Source: Ornithinimicrobium sp. F0845 (lineage in GTDB: Bacteria > Actinomycetota > Actinomycetes > Actinomycetales > Dermatophilaceae). Taken from it: a stretch of 64,000 nt of DNA. The notes beneath the pieces are model-generated. The model was not told the origin of the DNA and did no database searches. It saw only the letters and a list, made by a program, of their open reading frames with translations. Shown here piece by piece: positions 9,919 to 18,359 of the stretch; positions within the stretch are counted from its first letter, which is position 1, and the number at the start of each line of letters is the position of its first letter. The position numbers and the translations under genes were made by a program. The stretch is from the NCBI RefSeq assembly GCF_023015765.1, contig NZ_JALKAL010000001.1, positions 171,478-235,477 on the forward strand, in the 5' to 3' direction.

Positions 9919-10443
9919 GTGGCGAGGCGTCGCAAGAAGTACATCGAGATTGAGGAAGTGCCCGGCAAGCCGCTGCGCTACTGGCCGCACGTGCTGGGAG
10001 GCGGGCTGGTCGCCGAGGGTGCCGTGGTGGACCCGCAGGCCTACGTCCACGAGTCGGCCTACGTGGACCCCGGTGCCCGCGTGCTCCGAGGTGCCCGGGT
10101 GAGCTCCGGTTCCTGGGTCGCCGAGGACGCGTTCGTCGATGAAGACGCCGTTGTCGGCACGAACTCGTGCGTCGGGCGTGGCTCCCGGCTGGGTCGGGGG
10201 GCCCGGCTCGGCATGCGAGCGATCCTGGGCGACCGCGTCCGGGTGGCCGACTTCCACACCGTCGATGCGGACGAGCGGGTGCCCGCCGGGGCCGTGCTCG
10301 GTGTGACGCAGGAGCCGGTGACCACGTCCGCGACAGCAGTGAACCCGCCTGCGCAGCGCGTGCCCGCCCCCGCGAAGGCGGCGGACAAGCCCGCCCAGCG
10401 CGTGCCGGCCCGGGCCAAGGAGCTGGACCGCAGCGCCGCCTGA
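9919..10443 (+). CDS. Left-handed beta-helix-like (hexapeptide-repeat) protein
   Basis: The protein has 174 residues. After a basic start (ARRRKKY), residues about 35-110 show imperfect hexapeptide periodicity: VVDPQAYVHESAYVDPGARVLRG and similar turns such as DAVVGTNSCVG. This is the pattern of left-handed parallel beta-helix acyltransferases and gamma-carbonic anhydrases, but no catalytic His or partner domain is clear. The tail (about 125-174) is Ala/Pro/Lys-rich, with a repeated AQRVPA element, and is probably disordered. GTG 9919 follows GGGAGGGAT at good spacing; an ATG at 9865 lacks such a site. No signal peptide. Function unknown; it could be a scaffold or a degenerate acyltransferase. 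A strong hairpin terminator follows at 10482. Bases 9673-9918 hold no confident promoter. Confidence 0.6.
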   Translation: MARRRKKYIEIEEVPGKPLRYWPHVLGGGLVAEGAVVDPQAYVHESAYVDPGARVLRGARVSSGSWVAEDAFVDEDAVVGTNSCVGRGSRLGRGARLGMRAILGDRVRVADFHTVDADERVPAGAVLGVTQEPVTTSATAVNPPAQRVPAPAKAADKPAQRVPARAKELDRSAA

Positions 10444-10481
10444 CCCCGGTTTCGCGAACTGGTATAAGGACCTGCAGAAAT

Positions 10482-10523
10482 GGTCGCGCGGTTGATGTCG
10501 CATTCGACGTCAACCGCGCGACC
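10482..10523. terminator. Bidirectional terminator; 42-nt palindrome family, copy 1
   Basis: A 19-bp stem with a single mismatch surrounds the 4-nt loop CATT; the outer arms are GGTCGCGCGGTTGA and TCAACCGCGCGACC. TTTT follows on the plus strand and a short T run on the minus strand, between convergent genes ending at 10443 and 10633. The same 42-nt length and sequence plan recurs at 38875, 40138 and 47052, so it also belongs to a dispersed repeat family. Confidence 0.8.
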
Positions 10524-10548
10524 TTTTCTGCCTGTCGCAGGGAGGGAC

Positions 10549-10613
10549 GTGCACGTGAACGCATCCTTCCCCGATCTGCCGGCGGGTGGCGGGAACGATC
10601 CATGCACGTGCAC
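10549..10613. repeat. Inverted repeat with GTGCACGTG arms
   Basis: GTGCACGTG at 10549-10557 and its reverse complement CACGTGCAC at 10605-10613 lie 47 nt apart; weaker symmetry continues inward. The element fills the remaining gap before the lipoprotein gene's 3' end at 10633. It may be a second terminator structure or a protein-binding site. Confidence 0.45.
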
Positions 10614-10632
10614 GGCCAGGGAGGGTGGGGCG

Positions 10633-12000
10633 TCAGCCCGCGGCGTTCCAGGCGGCGGCGATCGCCTCCAGGTCGGGGATGGTGAAGATCGAGTCGATGT
10701 CCTCGGCGGTGAGCGTCGGCGCGGTGGTGAGGTCGACCGAGTCCCGGTGATCCTCGCCGTTCGTGAGGTTGACGCGTAGGCCGTCGGGCAGGATGTCCCG
10801 CAGCTCCGGGACGGTCTCGACCACGGGCCGCGCCAGGGTGATGCGCACCCCGGGCACCGAGGGCTGGCCCGGCTGCGGGCTGTCCGGGTCGAAGACCGGC
10901 AGCGGGGAGGTGACCCAGACCCGCGTGACGTCCTCGCTGCTCAGCAGGTCGAGGAAGAGCGGCAGCAGCTCGTCGTCCCCGCCCGGGAAGCGCACGAAGC
11001 GGTTCCCGGCGTCGGCGTCAGGCAGGGAGACCTGGATCCGCAGGGTGAGGTCCTCGTCGAACTCCGGGTGCTCCATGGCCGCGTCGTAGATCCCTCGGAC
11101 CGCAGCGGGGTCCCGTGTCGCCACCGCCACGCTCATGTGGTTGGGGTCGACGGTGACGGAGGTGACCCCCTCCACCGCGCGCAGCGCGTCGGGGATGTGC
11201 GCCAGGTCCGCCATGGCAGCTGCCTTCTCCGGGCTCAGGCTGCCCTGCATGAGCGTGACGGGCAGGCCGGGACCTGCCGCCGCGGTCGCGGCCTCCTGGG
11301 TCGCCTCCAGCTCGGCGGTGGGGGTGACGGCGACTCGCAGCCCCTCGTCGGTCAGCTCGAAGGTGACGATCTGTTGCTCGGCGGCCACCGCGTCGAGGGT
11401 GGCCTGCAGGGTGTCCGGCAGCTCCGGCCAGGAGTGGTCGATCGTGCCCGTGGGGGTGTTCACCTCGGCCTCCAGGCGCAACTCCCCGTCGCCGTCCCAG
11501 ACCTGTCGCACCACCTCGGCATCCCGGGTGACGTCCGCCAGGGTGCCCTTGTAGACGGAGTGGCTGCCGTAGATCGCCGCCGGGCACAGCCAGCTGCCCT
11601 GCAGAGCCAGCCCGTCGGCATACAAGGCATCGCGCAGCGACTGCATCTGGTCCTGCTGCTCGTTGTCCAGGCAGACCCCGACCCCGTTGGCGACCAGGCC
11701 GATCGGCTGGTAGTTGCTGTTCGCGTCGGGAGCCCACGTGGTCAGGTCGTCCAGGATGGTCGCGAACACCTCCGGCGGGGTGTCGTCGGCCAGGACCAGC
11801 GTGCCGGCCATCTCGCCGCCGACCCACGGCAGCTTGTCCGAGGCCGCTGTCAGGGTGTCCACGACGTGGTCGGGGTAGGTCTGGGTGAAGTGGTCGATGA
11901 ACTCCTGCTCCGCCTGGTGCCCGGGGTCGATCCCGCAGCCTGAGGTGAGCACGACGAGGGAGGCGGTGGCAAGGGCCGCGAGCGATCGTGTGGTCCGCAT
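10633..12000 (-). CDS. Predicted lipoprotein of unknown function
   Basis: The 455-residue exported protein has a lipoprotein signal with LTSGC, Cys 22. The mature part is rich in Asp, Glu, Leu and Thr and appears to consist of several alpha/beta units of similar size; VTSVTVDPNHMSVAVATRD and LRIQVSLPD read like small ferredoxin-like folds, but I do not recognise a named family. It has one Cys pair in the middle (GVCLDNEQ and WLCPAA) that could form a disulphide outside the membrane. ATG 12000 is preceded by GGAAGGAT. The gene is single, downstream of the tRNA-Asp gene, and convergent with the beta-helix gene. Confidence 0.75.
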   Translation of the reverse strand: MRTTRSLAALATASLVVLTSGCGIDPGHQAEQEFIDHFTQTYPDHVVDTLTAASDKLPWVGGEMAGTLVLADDTPPEVFATILDDLTTWAPDANSNYQPIGLVANGVGVCLDNEQQDQMQSLRDALYADGLALQGSWLCPAAIYGSHSVYKGTLADVTRDAEVVRQVWDGDGELRLEAEVNTPTGTIDHSWPELPDTLQATLDAVAAEQQIVTFELTDEGLRVAVTPTAELEATQEAATAAAGPGLPVTLMQGSLSPEKAAAMADLAHIPDALRAVEGVTSVTVDPNHMSVAVATRDPAAVRGIYDAAMEHPEFDEDLTLRIQVSLPDADAGNRFVRFPGGDDELLPLFLDLLSSEDVTRVWVTSPLPVFDPDSPQPGQPSVPGVRITLARPVVETVPELRDILPDGLRVNLTNGEDHRDSVDLTTAPTLTAEDIDSIFTIPDLEAIAAAWNAAG

Positions 12001-12211
12001 GGTGACGGATCCTTCCGGGCAGGTGTCGAGGTTGCCCGTATGACGTGGGATCGGGTCAGGCCGTTCCCCCCGGGCTCGACGCTCCGGAACCGTACCAAAG
12101 GACGGGCGTGGACGCAGCGGACGGCGAGGCACGCCGGGCGGCCCGCGGGTCGGGGGACGGGCCGCGGAACAACAAAGCGCCGCCACCCGAGATGGGTGAC
12201 GGCGCCGGTGG

Positions 12212-12285
12212 CGACCCCGACGGGACTCGAACCCGCGACCTCCGCCGTGACAGGGCGGCGCGCTAACCAACTGCGCTACGGGGCC
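12212..12285 (-). tRNA. tRNA-Asp (GTC)
   Basis: The minus strand gives a full cloverleaf. The acceptor GGCCCCG pairs with CGGGGTC, the anticodon stem CCGCC/GGCGG holds loop CTGTCAC (anticodon GTC), and the T-arm is GCGGG TTCGAGT CCCGT. The discriminator is G, as expected for Asp. It lies 56 nt downstream of tRNA-Glu and is probably co-transcribed with it. Confidence 0.95.
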
Positions 12286-12306
12286 TGGTGTCAGGCCTTC
12301 CTGCGT

Positions 12307-12341
12307 GCGGTCCGTAGACCGCGATCTGGTCCGAAGACCAG
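12307..12341. other. Twin 6-bp hairpins in the tRNA-Glu/tRNA-Asp spacer
   Basis: GCGGTC-CGTA-GACCGC (12307-12322) and CTGGTC-CGAA-GACCAG (12326-12341) are two perfect hairpins of identical size, 3 nt apart, with related stems. They occupy most of the spacer between two tRNAs. They are likely to guide processing of the dicistronic precursor; neither has a T-run, so termination is less likely. Confidence 0.6.
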
Positions 12342-12414
12342 TATCCCCAACGGGATTCGAACCCGTGTTACCGCCGTGAAAGGGCGGGGTCCTAGGCCAC
12401 TAGACGATGGGGAC
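12342..12414 (-). tRNA. tRNA-Glu (TTC)
   Basis: The minus-strand cloverleaf has anticodon loop CTTTCAC (anticodon TTC), D-arm CGTCTAGTGGCCTAGG and T-arm ACGGG TTCGAAT CCCGT. The acceptor pairs GTCCCCA with TGGGGAT, with a terminal G-U wobble. A TATGCT box 58 nt upstream (12472-12477, minus strand) may be its -10 element. Confidence 0.94.
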
Positions 12415-12556
12415 CTGTCCTGCAGGCCCCCCGCCGCCAAGCGCAGCTCGGATCCTTCGAGGACGTCCGGAAGCATACGTCAGCCACGGACCAAACTCCA
12501 AAGTGAGTCCTCGCGGCGACCGGTGGGCGCGACGTCGGACTGTCGCCGTCCGGCGT

Positions 12557-12562
12557 TATGTT
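12557..12562 (+). promoter_or_regulatory. Leaderless promoter -10 box for the BTAD regulator
   Basis: TATGTT ends 6 nt before GTG 12569, so transcription is predicted to begin at the first base of the start codon. No ribosome-binding site is present, which supports a leaderless message. Confidence 0.5.
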
Positions 12563-12568
12563 GGTGTT

Positions 12569-14281
12569 GTGGCTGGGGCCCAGCTCCGCGTCCACCTCCT
12601 GGGCGGCTTCGCCGTCTCGGTGGACGGGCACCCCCTGCCCGTGACGGCGTGGCGGCAGCGCCGGCCGGCCGACCTCCTCGCGCTTCTGGCGCTGACCCCG
12701 GGAGGCGGTATGCCGCGCGACCAGGTGATCGAGGCGCTGTGGCCCGACCTGGGGCCGGCGGCGGGCGCCGCGAACCTGCGCAAGGCCGCGTTCCACCTCC
12801 GGCGGCTACTGGAGCTGCCCGAGGCGTGCGTGCTGGAGGAGCGCCGGGTCGGGCTGCTGCCCGGGGGTGAGGTCAGCACCGATGTCGACGACTTCGTGGG
12901 ACCCGCGGAGAGGGCGCTGGCTGCGGGTGATCCAGCCGGGTGCCGGGAGGCCGCGCAGGCCTATCGCGGCCCCCTGCTGCCCGACGATCCCTATGCGGAC
13001 TGGGCGGAGGAGCACCGAGTGCGGCTGCGCGATCTCTACCTGGAGCTGCTGGAGGCCGGGCGGATGTGGGGAAGGCTGGTCGCGGAGGATCCGACGCGGG
13101 AGCTCGCCCACCTGGAGCTCATGCGCGCACACCTGGCCCGCGGCGACCGTGCCGCCGCGATCCGGCAGTTCGGCCGTGCCCGGCAGGTGCTCCGGGATGA
13201 GTTGGGCGTCTCGCCGGGCACCGAGCTGACCGGCCTCTACGAGCGGGCGCTCGAGGCGGAGGGCCGGGCCGCCGCAACGCCCGCGATGCGGGCCCGGGCA
13301 CTGCTGATGTGGGGCGGCATCCACTACGAGCGGTCCGAGCTCGCCGAGGCCGAGCGCGCGGCCCGTGAGGCGAAGGCCCTGGCCGTGGACGCCGGCCTGA
13401 CCACCGAGCTCACGGGAGCCAGCGAGCTGCTGGGCCTGACGGCATACTCCCGTGGTGCCTGGAAGGAGGTCTTCGCCGAGGAGTTCCTGACCATGCTGTC
13501 GGCGGCCCCGGAGCTGGTGCCCTTCCTCTACGACGCGAACATGTGCATGGTGGAGTTCGCCCTCGGGGAGGCCGACGGGCTGCGTGCGGTGAGTGAGTAT
13601 GGCGCGGGCCTGCTCGCCGAGGGGGAACGTAGCGACGCGGTGGCGGCTCGCGCGCTGGGTCGGCTGCTGCGGGGGGAGGCGGGGGTGCTGGGCGGTGAGC
13701 CGCCGGACGCGGTGCGTGCGGATCTCGAGGTGGCGCTCGAGCTGCACGACGACATCGGTGCGGTGACGGGCCGGACGGTCGCCACCGAGCGGCTGGCACA
13801 GCTCGCCAGCGTCGACGGCGACCCGGCACGGGCGCAGCGCGGGCATCGCGAGGCGCTGGAGGCCGCACGGGCGAGTGCGGTGCCGCAGCACCTGGTGCCG
13901 TGGGTGCTCGGCGGCATGGTGGAACACGCTCCCGACCTGACCCGTGCGGTCGAGCTGCTCGATCAGGCCGAGGCGGTGTGCGCGGACCTGCAGGTGTGCG
14001 CACCGTGCGCGATGGGGCTGCGCGTCGCGGGCGCCAGGGTCGGTGCCGCGCACGGTGACCGTGACCGGGCCGAGGAGCTGCTCGCGCTGGCCGAGCCCGT
14101 GGCTCAGATGTGGACCGGCGGGCCGTGGCACGCGGCCCTGGCCGAGGCCCGGGCGCACCTCCTGGCGGGATCTGGTGAGCCCGCTGAGGTGGCTGCTCAG
14201 CTGGCCGCGGCCGCCGAGCAGTTCGAGGCTGCCCAACGGCCGCGGGAGGCGGCGCGCTGCCGTGCCGGGGCGGCACTCTGA
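12569..14281 (+). CDS. SARP/AfsR-type regulator with BTAD domain and helical repeat region
   Basis: The protein has 570 residues. Residues 3-85 form an OmpR-like winged helix (LRVHLLGGFAVSVDGHPLP through LWPDLGPAAGAANLRKAAFHLRRLL). Residues about 90-235 form the bacterial transcriptional activation (BTAD) domain, with WAEEHRVRLRDLYLELLEAG and ARQVLRDELGVSPGTEL. The remainder is a run of Ala-rich helices resembling TPR units, without the NB-ARC ATPase found in full-length AfsR. Such proteins activate metabolic or signalling genes; no target is adjacent. GTG 12569 is chosen because the domain begins immediately and a -10 box sits at leaderless spacing. The gene stands alone between the tRNA pair and a DUF4242 gene on the opposite strand. 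Confidence 0.85.
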   Translation: MAGAQLRVHLLGGFAVSVDGHPLPVTAWRQRRPADLLALLALTPGGGMPRDQVIEALWPDLGPAAGAANLRKAAFHLRRLLELPEACVLEERRVGLLPGGEVSTDVDDFVGPAERALAAGDPAGCREAAQAYRGPLLPDDPYADWAEEHRVRLRDLYLELLEAGRMWGRLVAEDPTRELAHLELMRAHLARGDRAAAIRQFGRARQVLRDELGVSPGTELTGLYERALEAEGRAAATPAMRARALLMWGGIHYERSELAEAERAAREAKALAVDAGLTTELTGASELLGLTAYSRGAWKEVFAEEFLTMLSAAPELVPFLYDANMCMVEFALGEADGLRAVSEYGAGLLAEGERSDAVAARALGRLLRGEAGVLGGEPPDAVRADLEVALELHDDIGAVTGRTVATERLAQLASVDGDPARAQRGHREALEAARASAVPQHLVPWVLGGMVEHAPDLTRAVELLDQAEAVCADLQVCAPCAMGLRVAGARVGAAHGDRDRAEELLALAEPVAQMWTGGPWHAALAEARAHLLAGSGEPAEVAAQLAAAAEQFEAAQRPREAARCRAGAAL

Positions 14282-14360
14282 GACGGGCCGGTGCACGCGT
14301 GATGGGGCGGTGCTACCGATCTGATCCGCTCGTTGCCCGCACCCGCGTGCCCACGCTCGG

Positions 14361-14612
14361 TCAGCCCTGGACGACCGGGTGGATCTCGTCGGCCAGCAGG
14401 CCGTGGGCCTCCCGGTGGACCGCCGCCGCGGTCTGCGCGTCGGGAGCTTCCACGAGGCAGAAGATCTTCCCTGCCTCGGCGTCGAGCCAGTAGTTCAGGT
14501 ACTGCGTCCCGTACTTGTCCTGCACGGACAGGTCGGCCTGGTGGGCCTGGGCGACGGCTGCCGCGTCGGCGCCCTCGGGGATGGTGTGGTGGACGTCCAT
14601 GAACAGGGCCAT
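14361..14612 (-). CDS. DUF4242 family protein (SCO4226-like, nickel-binding type)
   Basis: The 83-residue protein opens MALFMDVHHTIPEGADAAAV and continues with QYLNYWLDAEAGKIFCLVEAPD and AVHREAHGLLADEI, the standard pattern of the DUF4242/SCO4226 family. In Streptomyces the family forms a ferredoxin-like dimer that binds nickel; the cellular role is unclear. His residues in DVHHT and HREAHG are the likely metal ligands. ATG 14612 follows GGAAGGAG at good spacing. It is a single-gene unit. Confidence 0.85.
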   Translation of the reverse strand: MALFMDVHHTIPEGADAAAVAQAHQADLSVQDKYGTQYLNYWLDAEAGKIFCLVEAPDAQTAAAVHREAHGLLADEIHPVVQG

Positions 14613-14774
14613 GGCGGTGCTCCTTCCGGTGGTGTCGAGGTGCCTCTCACCTCGTGCCACCGACGCTAGGCAGCGGGCCGTTCCCTGGGCGTTCCCTGGC
14701 GACGGGGTGCGCTCGCTGGTCGGCCGCGCTCACCGGTTGGCCCGCGCTACTGCCCACGGCACGCTGCCGGGCTG

Positions 14775-14847
14775 CGTCTTCGAGCGCCTGGGCGCTCCTC
14801 GGGCCGACTGCAACCAGCCCGAAGAACGGGGAGGCGCTCGAAGACGA
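14775..14847. repeat. Dispersed palindromic repeat family 1, copy B
   Basis: This is the cleanest copy: 14-bp perfect terminal inverted repeats (CGTCTTCGAGCGCC / GGCGCTCGAAGACG) enclose an inner pair around GGGCCGACTG and CAGCCCGAAGAACG. It lies in the 323-nt gap between the DUF4242 and PHP genes, both on the minus strand, where no other signal is seen. Confidence 0.75.
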
Positions 14848-14935
14848 GCGAGCGACTCGGGAGGCTGACCGCCGTCCAACGCCTGGGATCAACTGTGTGG
14901 TGGTCGGAGGGAGGGGAGCGGTGCAGTCGCCCTGC

Positions 14936-15964
14936 TCAGGTGCCTGGGTTCGCCCAGGCGAGGAGCTGCTCCAGCGGCCAGGTGTTGACGATCCGATCGA
15001 GGGGGACGCCGAGTCGCTCGGCGCGCTCGCAGCCATAGGCCTGGAAGTCCAGCTGCCCGGGGGCGTGCGCGTCGGTGTTGATGGCGAACAGGCAGCCCGT
15101 CTCGATGGCCAGTGTCAGCAGGTCGTCGGGCGGGTCGGTGCGTTCTGGCCGGCTGTTGATCTCGACGGCCGTGTTGCTCTCGACGCAGGCCTCGAAGACG
15201 GCGGGCGCGTCGAAGCTGCTCTGCGGGCGCTTGCCGCGGTCGCCGGTGATGAGCCGGCCGGTGCAGTGACCCAGGACGTTGGTGTGTGGGTTGCGCACGG
15301 CGTCGACCATGCGGCGGGTCATCGCCGCTGACTCCATCTTCAGCTTGCTGTGGACCGAGGCGACCCGGACGTCGAGCTGGTCCAACAGCTCCTCGCTCTG
15401 GTCCAGGGCGCCGTCGTCGAGGATGTCCACCTCGATCGCCTTGAGCAGCCGGAAGTCCGGACCGACGGCGGTGTTGATGGCGTCGACCACGCCCAGCTGC
15501 TTGGTCAGCCTCGCAGCCGTGAGCCCGTTGGCGACGGTCAGCCGGGGGGAGTGGTCGGTCAACGCGAGATAGGAGTGGCCGAGCTCCATCGCGCTGGCCA
15601 CCATCTCCTGGATCGGGGACCCTCCGTCGGACCAGTCGGAGTGGCTGTGCAGGTCGCCCCGCAGCACGGCACGCACCGCCTCCCCGCCCTCGACGAGGGG
15701 GCCCCCGACCTCCGCCTCGAGCTCGGCGAGCTTGTCCGGCACCCGACCGGCGCAGGCCTGCTCGATCACGGCGGCCGTCGACGGGCCGATGCCGTCCAGC
15801 TGCTTGAGGGTGCCCCGCCGCACCCGCTCGTGGACCTCGGTCTCCGGGATCGCGAGCAGGGTGTCCGCGGCCTGGCGGTAGGCCTTGACGCGATAGGTCG
15901 AGGCACGGCTGCGCTCCAGCAGGAACGCGATCCGTCGCAGGGCATCAACCGGCTCGATGGTCAT
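14936..15964 (-). CDS. PHP-domain phosphoesterase with helix-hairpin-helix N-terminus (PolX C-terminal-like)
   Basis: The protein has 342 residues. The first 95 residues are helical with KQLDGIGPSTAAVIEQ, a helix-hairpin-helix DNA-binding motif of the DNA polymerase beta/PolX lineage. Residues about 100-340 are a PHP domain: DLHSHSDWSDG, LALTDHSPRL, KAIEVDI, ASVHSKLKM, LGHCTGRL and NTDAHAPGQL carry the metal-binding His/Asp/Glu set. The polymerase catalytic domain of PolX is absent. Related stand-alone proteins are annotated as histidinol-phosphatase-like or as DNA 3'-end processing nucleases; the HhH motif favours a role on DNA. ATG 15964 is served by a leaderless -10 box. It is divergent from the GNAT gene at 16049. 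Confidence 0.88.
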   Translation of the reverse strand: MTIEPVDALRRIAFLLERSRASTYRVKAYRQAADTLLAIPETEVHERVRRGTLKQLDGIGPSTAAVIEQACAGRVPDKLAELEAEVGGPLVEGGEAVRAVLRGDLHSHSDWSDGGSPIQEMVASAMELGHSYLALTDHSPRLTVANGLTAARLTKQLGVVDAINTAVGPDFRLLKAIEVDILDDGALDQSEELLDQLDVRVASVHSKLKMESAAMTRRMVDAVRNPHTNVLGHCTGRLITGDRGKRPQSSFDAPAVFEACVESNTAVEINSRPERTDPPDDLLTLAIETGCLFAINTDAHAPGQLDFQAYGCERAERLGVPLDRIVNTWPLEQLLAWANPGT

Positions 15965-15971
15965 GAGGTCG

Positions 15972-15977
15972 ACGGTA
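15972..15977 (-). promoter_or_regulatory. Leaderless promoter -10 box for the PHP gene
   Basis: TACCGT on the minus strand predicts a transcription start at 15965, one base before ATG 15964. No ribosome-binding site is visible. Confidence 0.45.
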
Positions 15978-16036
15978 GTTCACGGCCTCTGGTGCCGCCC
16001 TCCTGCGGGACGGGCGGGGAGACGGGCGTCCCGGCA

Positions 16037-16042
16037 TACTGT
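16037..16042 (+). promoter_or_regulatory. Leaderless promoter -10 box for the ElaA-type GNAT gene
   Basis: TACTGT ends 6 nt before GTG 16049, so the predicted transcript starts at the start codon. The box overlaps one copy of the over-represented GGCATAC heptamer. Confidence 0.5.
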
Positions 16043-16048
16043 GGGAGC

Positions 16049-16510
16049 GTGACCGGACCACAGTTGCGCGTCGCCCGCTTCGAGGACCTGACCGCCCGCG
16101 AGCTGCACGATCTGCTGCGCCTGCGCGTGGATGTCTTCGTCGTGGAGCAGGAGTGCGCCTACCCCGAGATCGACGGGCGGGACACCGAGCAGGGGACCCA
16201 GCACCTGTGGATCGAGGTGGGCGGCGCCCTGGCCGCCTACGTGCGGGTTCTTGAGGGGGACGGCCACGCGATCATCGGCCGGGTCGCGACCCACCCCGAG
16301 CACCGGGGTCACGGGCACGCCGCGGAACTGGTCGAGGTCGCGCTGGACCGCATCGGTGACCGGCCCACGCGGATCGGCGCCCAGGCGCACCTGGAGCGGT
16401 GGTACGGCCAGTTCGGGTTCGTGCGCTCCGGTCCGGACTACGTGGAGGACGGGATCCCGCACCTGCCGATGGTGCGCGACGCACCGGGCGGGGGACAGCA
16501 CCGCGGGTGA
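16049..16510 (+). CDS. ElaA-family GNAT acetyltransferase
   Basis: The 153-residue protein matches ElaA: LLRLRVDVFVVEQECAYPEIDGRD at the N-terminus and HLWIE, then IIGRVATHPEHRGHGHAAELVEVAL, which is the acetyl-CoA binding R/Q-x-x-G-x-G/A loop, and QAHLERWYGQFGFVRSGPDYVEDGIPHLPM at the end. It transfers an acetyl group from acetyl-CoA to an unknown small molecule or protein amine. GTG 16049 is supported by the -10 box at leaderless distance. The glycerophosphodiesterase pseudogene starts 15 nt after its stop, so the two were probably one transcription unit. Confidence 0.88.
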   Translation: MTGPQLRVARFEDLTARELHDLLRLRVDVFVVEQECAYPEIDGRDTEQGTQHLWIEVGGALAAYVRVLEGDGHAIIGRVATHPEHRGHGHAAELVEVALDRIGDRPTRIGAQAHLERWYGQFGFVRSGPDYVEDGIPHLPMVRDAPGGGQHRG

Positions 16511-16525
16511 GGTTGTGAACTTGCA

Positions 16526-18322
16526 GTGACTCCCGAGCCGGTCCGGCCCCGGACGCGGGTGGAGATCGGGCGCGCCCTGCGGACCGCGCTCCGATTGCTC
16601 CGTGCCCGGTGGGTCGTGGTCGCCGTCGCGATGCTTGGCGTCCAGGGGGCACTGCTGTGGACCATGCCTCTGCTCACCGCACTGGTGCGCTGGACGCTGC
16701 ACCGCCTCGGGATCAGCGGGGTGAACCTCTACACCCTGGACACCGTGGTCACCTCGCCGCTGGCCGTGCTCGTGCTGCTGGTGATCGCCTGGGTGGCGAC
16801 CCTGCTGGTCTTGGCGCGAGATCACCCTGTTCGCGGTGATCGGTCACCTGGCGCTCGACGGCGGACCGCTAACCTTCACCGCCGTCCTGCGGCGGTCCTG
16901 GCAGACGGTCCGCAAGGCGGCCAGCTGGCAGGGTCTGCTGCTGGTCCCGTACCTGACGGTGCTGCTCCCGGTCTCGGGGGTGGGGTTCGCCTCGGTGATG
17001 ACCGAGCGGGTCGCGCTGCCGAAGTTCATCAGCGGCGAGCTGCTGAAGACCGTGCCGGGGACGGTGCTCTACGCGGGGGTCTGGGTCGTCCTCTGCTACG
17101 CCATGCTGCGCCTGCTGCTGTTCCCCGCGCTCCTGGCCGGCTCGGACATCACCATCCTGCAGGCACTGGGCCGCAGCGTGCGACTCACCACCTGGCGCAC
17201 GCTGCTCGGCTTCGGGGTGGTCGGGCTGGGTGCGGTGCTGGTCGCGTCCCTCGTGCTGACACTCCTGGCGGGTGTCGGCGTGGTCCCGGTCGCGCTGACC
17301 GGCACCCACACGGCGGCGGGGGTCGTCCTCGGACTGCTGGAGCTGGCGCGCTTCGCCGTGGCCGGACTCACCACGGCCTTCGTGGCGTTCTTCTTCGTGG
17401 CCTACGTCCGCCAGGCGCACGGCCGACCGGTGGAGGTGCCACGGGCCGGTGTCTCCAGCCGAGGCACCCGGGTGGCGGCCCTGGGGCTGGTCGCCGTCGC
17501 TGGGCTGAGCGCGCCGCCCACGGTGGTCACCGCGGCCGACGCGGCGGTCCTGGCGGCGCAGGTGGACCCGCGGATCATCGGGCACCGCGGCAACCCCTCG
17601 CAGGAGGTGGAGAACAGCATCGCGGGGCTGCGTTCGGCGCAGGCGGCTGGTGCCGATGTCGTCGAGACCGACATCCAGGAGACCCGGGACGGGGGGTGGG
17701 TGGTGATGACGACGTCGGGCTCGGCCGGTTGACCGGCGACGACCGGAACGTCTATGAGCTGACCGAGGAGGAGGTCACCTCACTCACGCTGCGGCAGAAC
17801 GGGCAGAGCGCCCCGGTGCCGACGCTCGAGGCGTTCGTCGAGGAGGCTGACGACCTGGGGGTCCGGTTGCTCGTGGAGGTGAAACCGCACGGCCGCGAGC
17901 CGCCCGGCTTCGCGCGCCGCATCGTCGCCCAGCTGGACCGGCTCGACCCCGACCACACCCACATGATCCAGTCCCTCGACCGGAGCCTGATCGAGGAGAT
18001 CGCCCGGCTCGACCCCGAGCGTCCGACGGCCTATGTGGTGGGCTTCCAGATCGGTGAGCTGCCGCCCACCAGCACGGGGGCGGTGGTCATTGAGGCCTGG
18101 TCCGTCAGCGACGAGATGCTGGTGGATGCCCACGCGCAGGACCGCGATCTCTACGTCTGGACGGTGAACGACCTCGGCGACCTCACCGATCACCTCGCTC
18201 GCGGCGTGGACGGCGTCATCACCGACGAGGTCGCCCGGGCGTCGGCGGCCCGGGAGCGGTTGGTCTCGGGCCCCGTCCCTCTCTATGTGGAGCGGGCCCG
18301 CGGGCTGGTCACCCTCGGGTAA
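16526..18322 (+). pseudogene. Membrane-domain glycerophosphodiester phosphodiesterase, two compensating frameshifts
   Basis: GTG 16526 opens a membrane domain (VVVAVAMLGVQGALLW and TSPLAVLVLLVIAWVATLLV). The frame must slip near 16815, where one extra base seems present, to continue as EITLFAVIGHLALDGGPLTF in the frame that ends at 17732. That frame holds more membrane helices and the start of the catalytic TIM barrel (IIGHRGNPSQEVENSIAGL and VVETDIQETRDGGWVVM). Near 17710 one base seems missing, exactly where the conserved His-Asp (MHD) codons belong, and the original frame resumes with VGLGRLTGDDRNVYELTEEE to the stop at 18322. Together the parts make a normal GDPD with a GPDPase-type membrane region that cleaves glycerophosphodiesters. 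Either the gene is inactive or these are two sequencing errors. Confidence 0.75.
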
Positions 18323-18359
18323 GCAACCCCCGCCGGCACCAGAGACGGTGACCGGGCGC

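Noticed and set aside
14290-14360. Gene between the BTAD regulator and DUF4242
   Set aside because: Short gap at convergent gene ends with no coding pattern.
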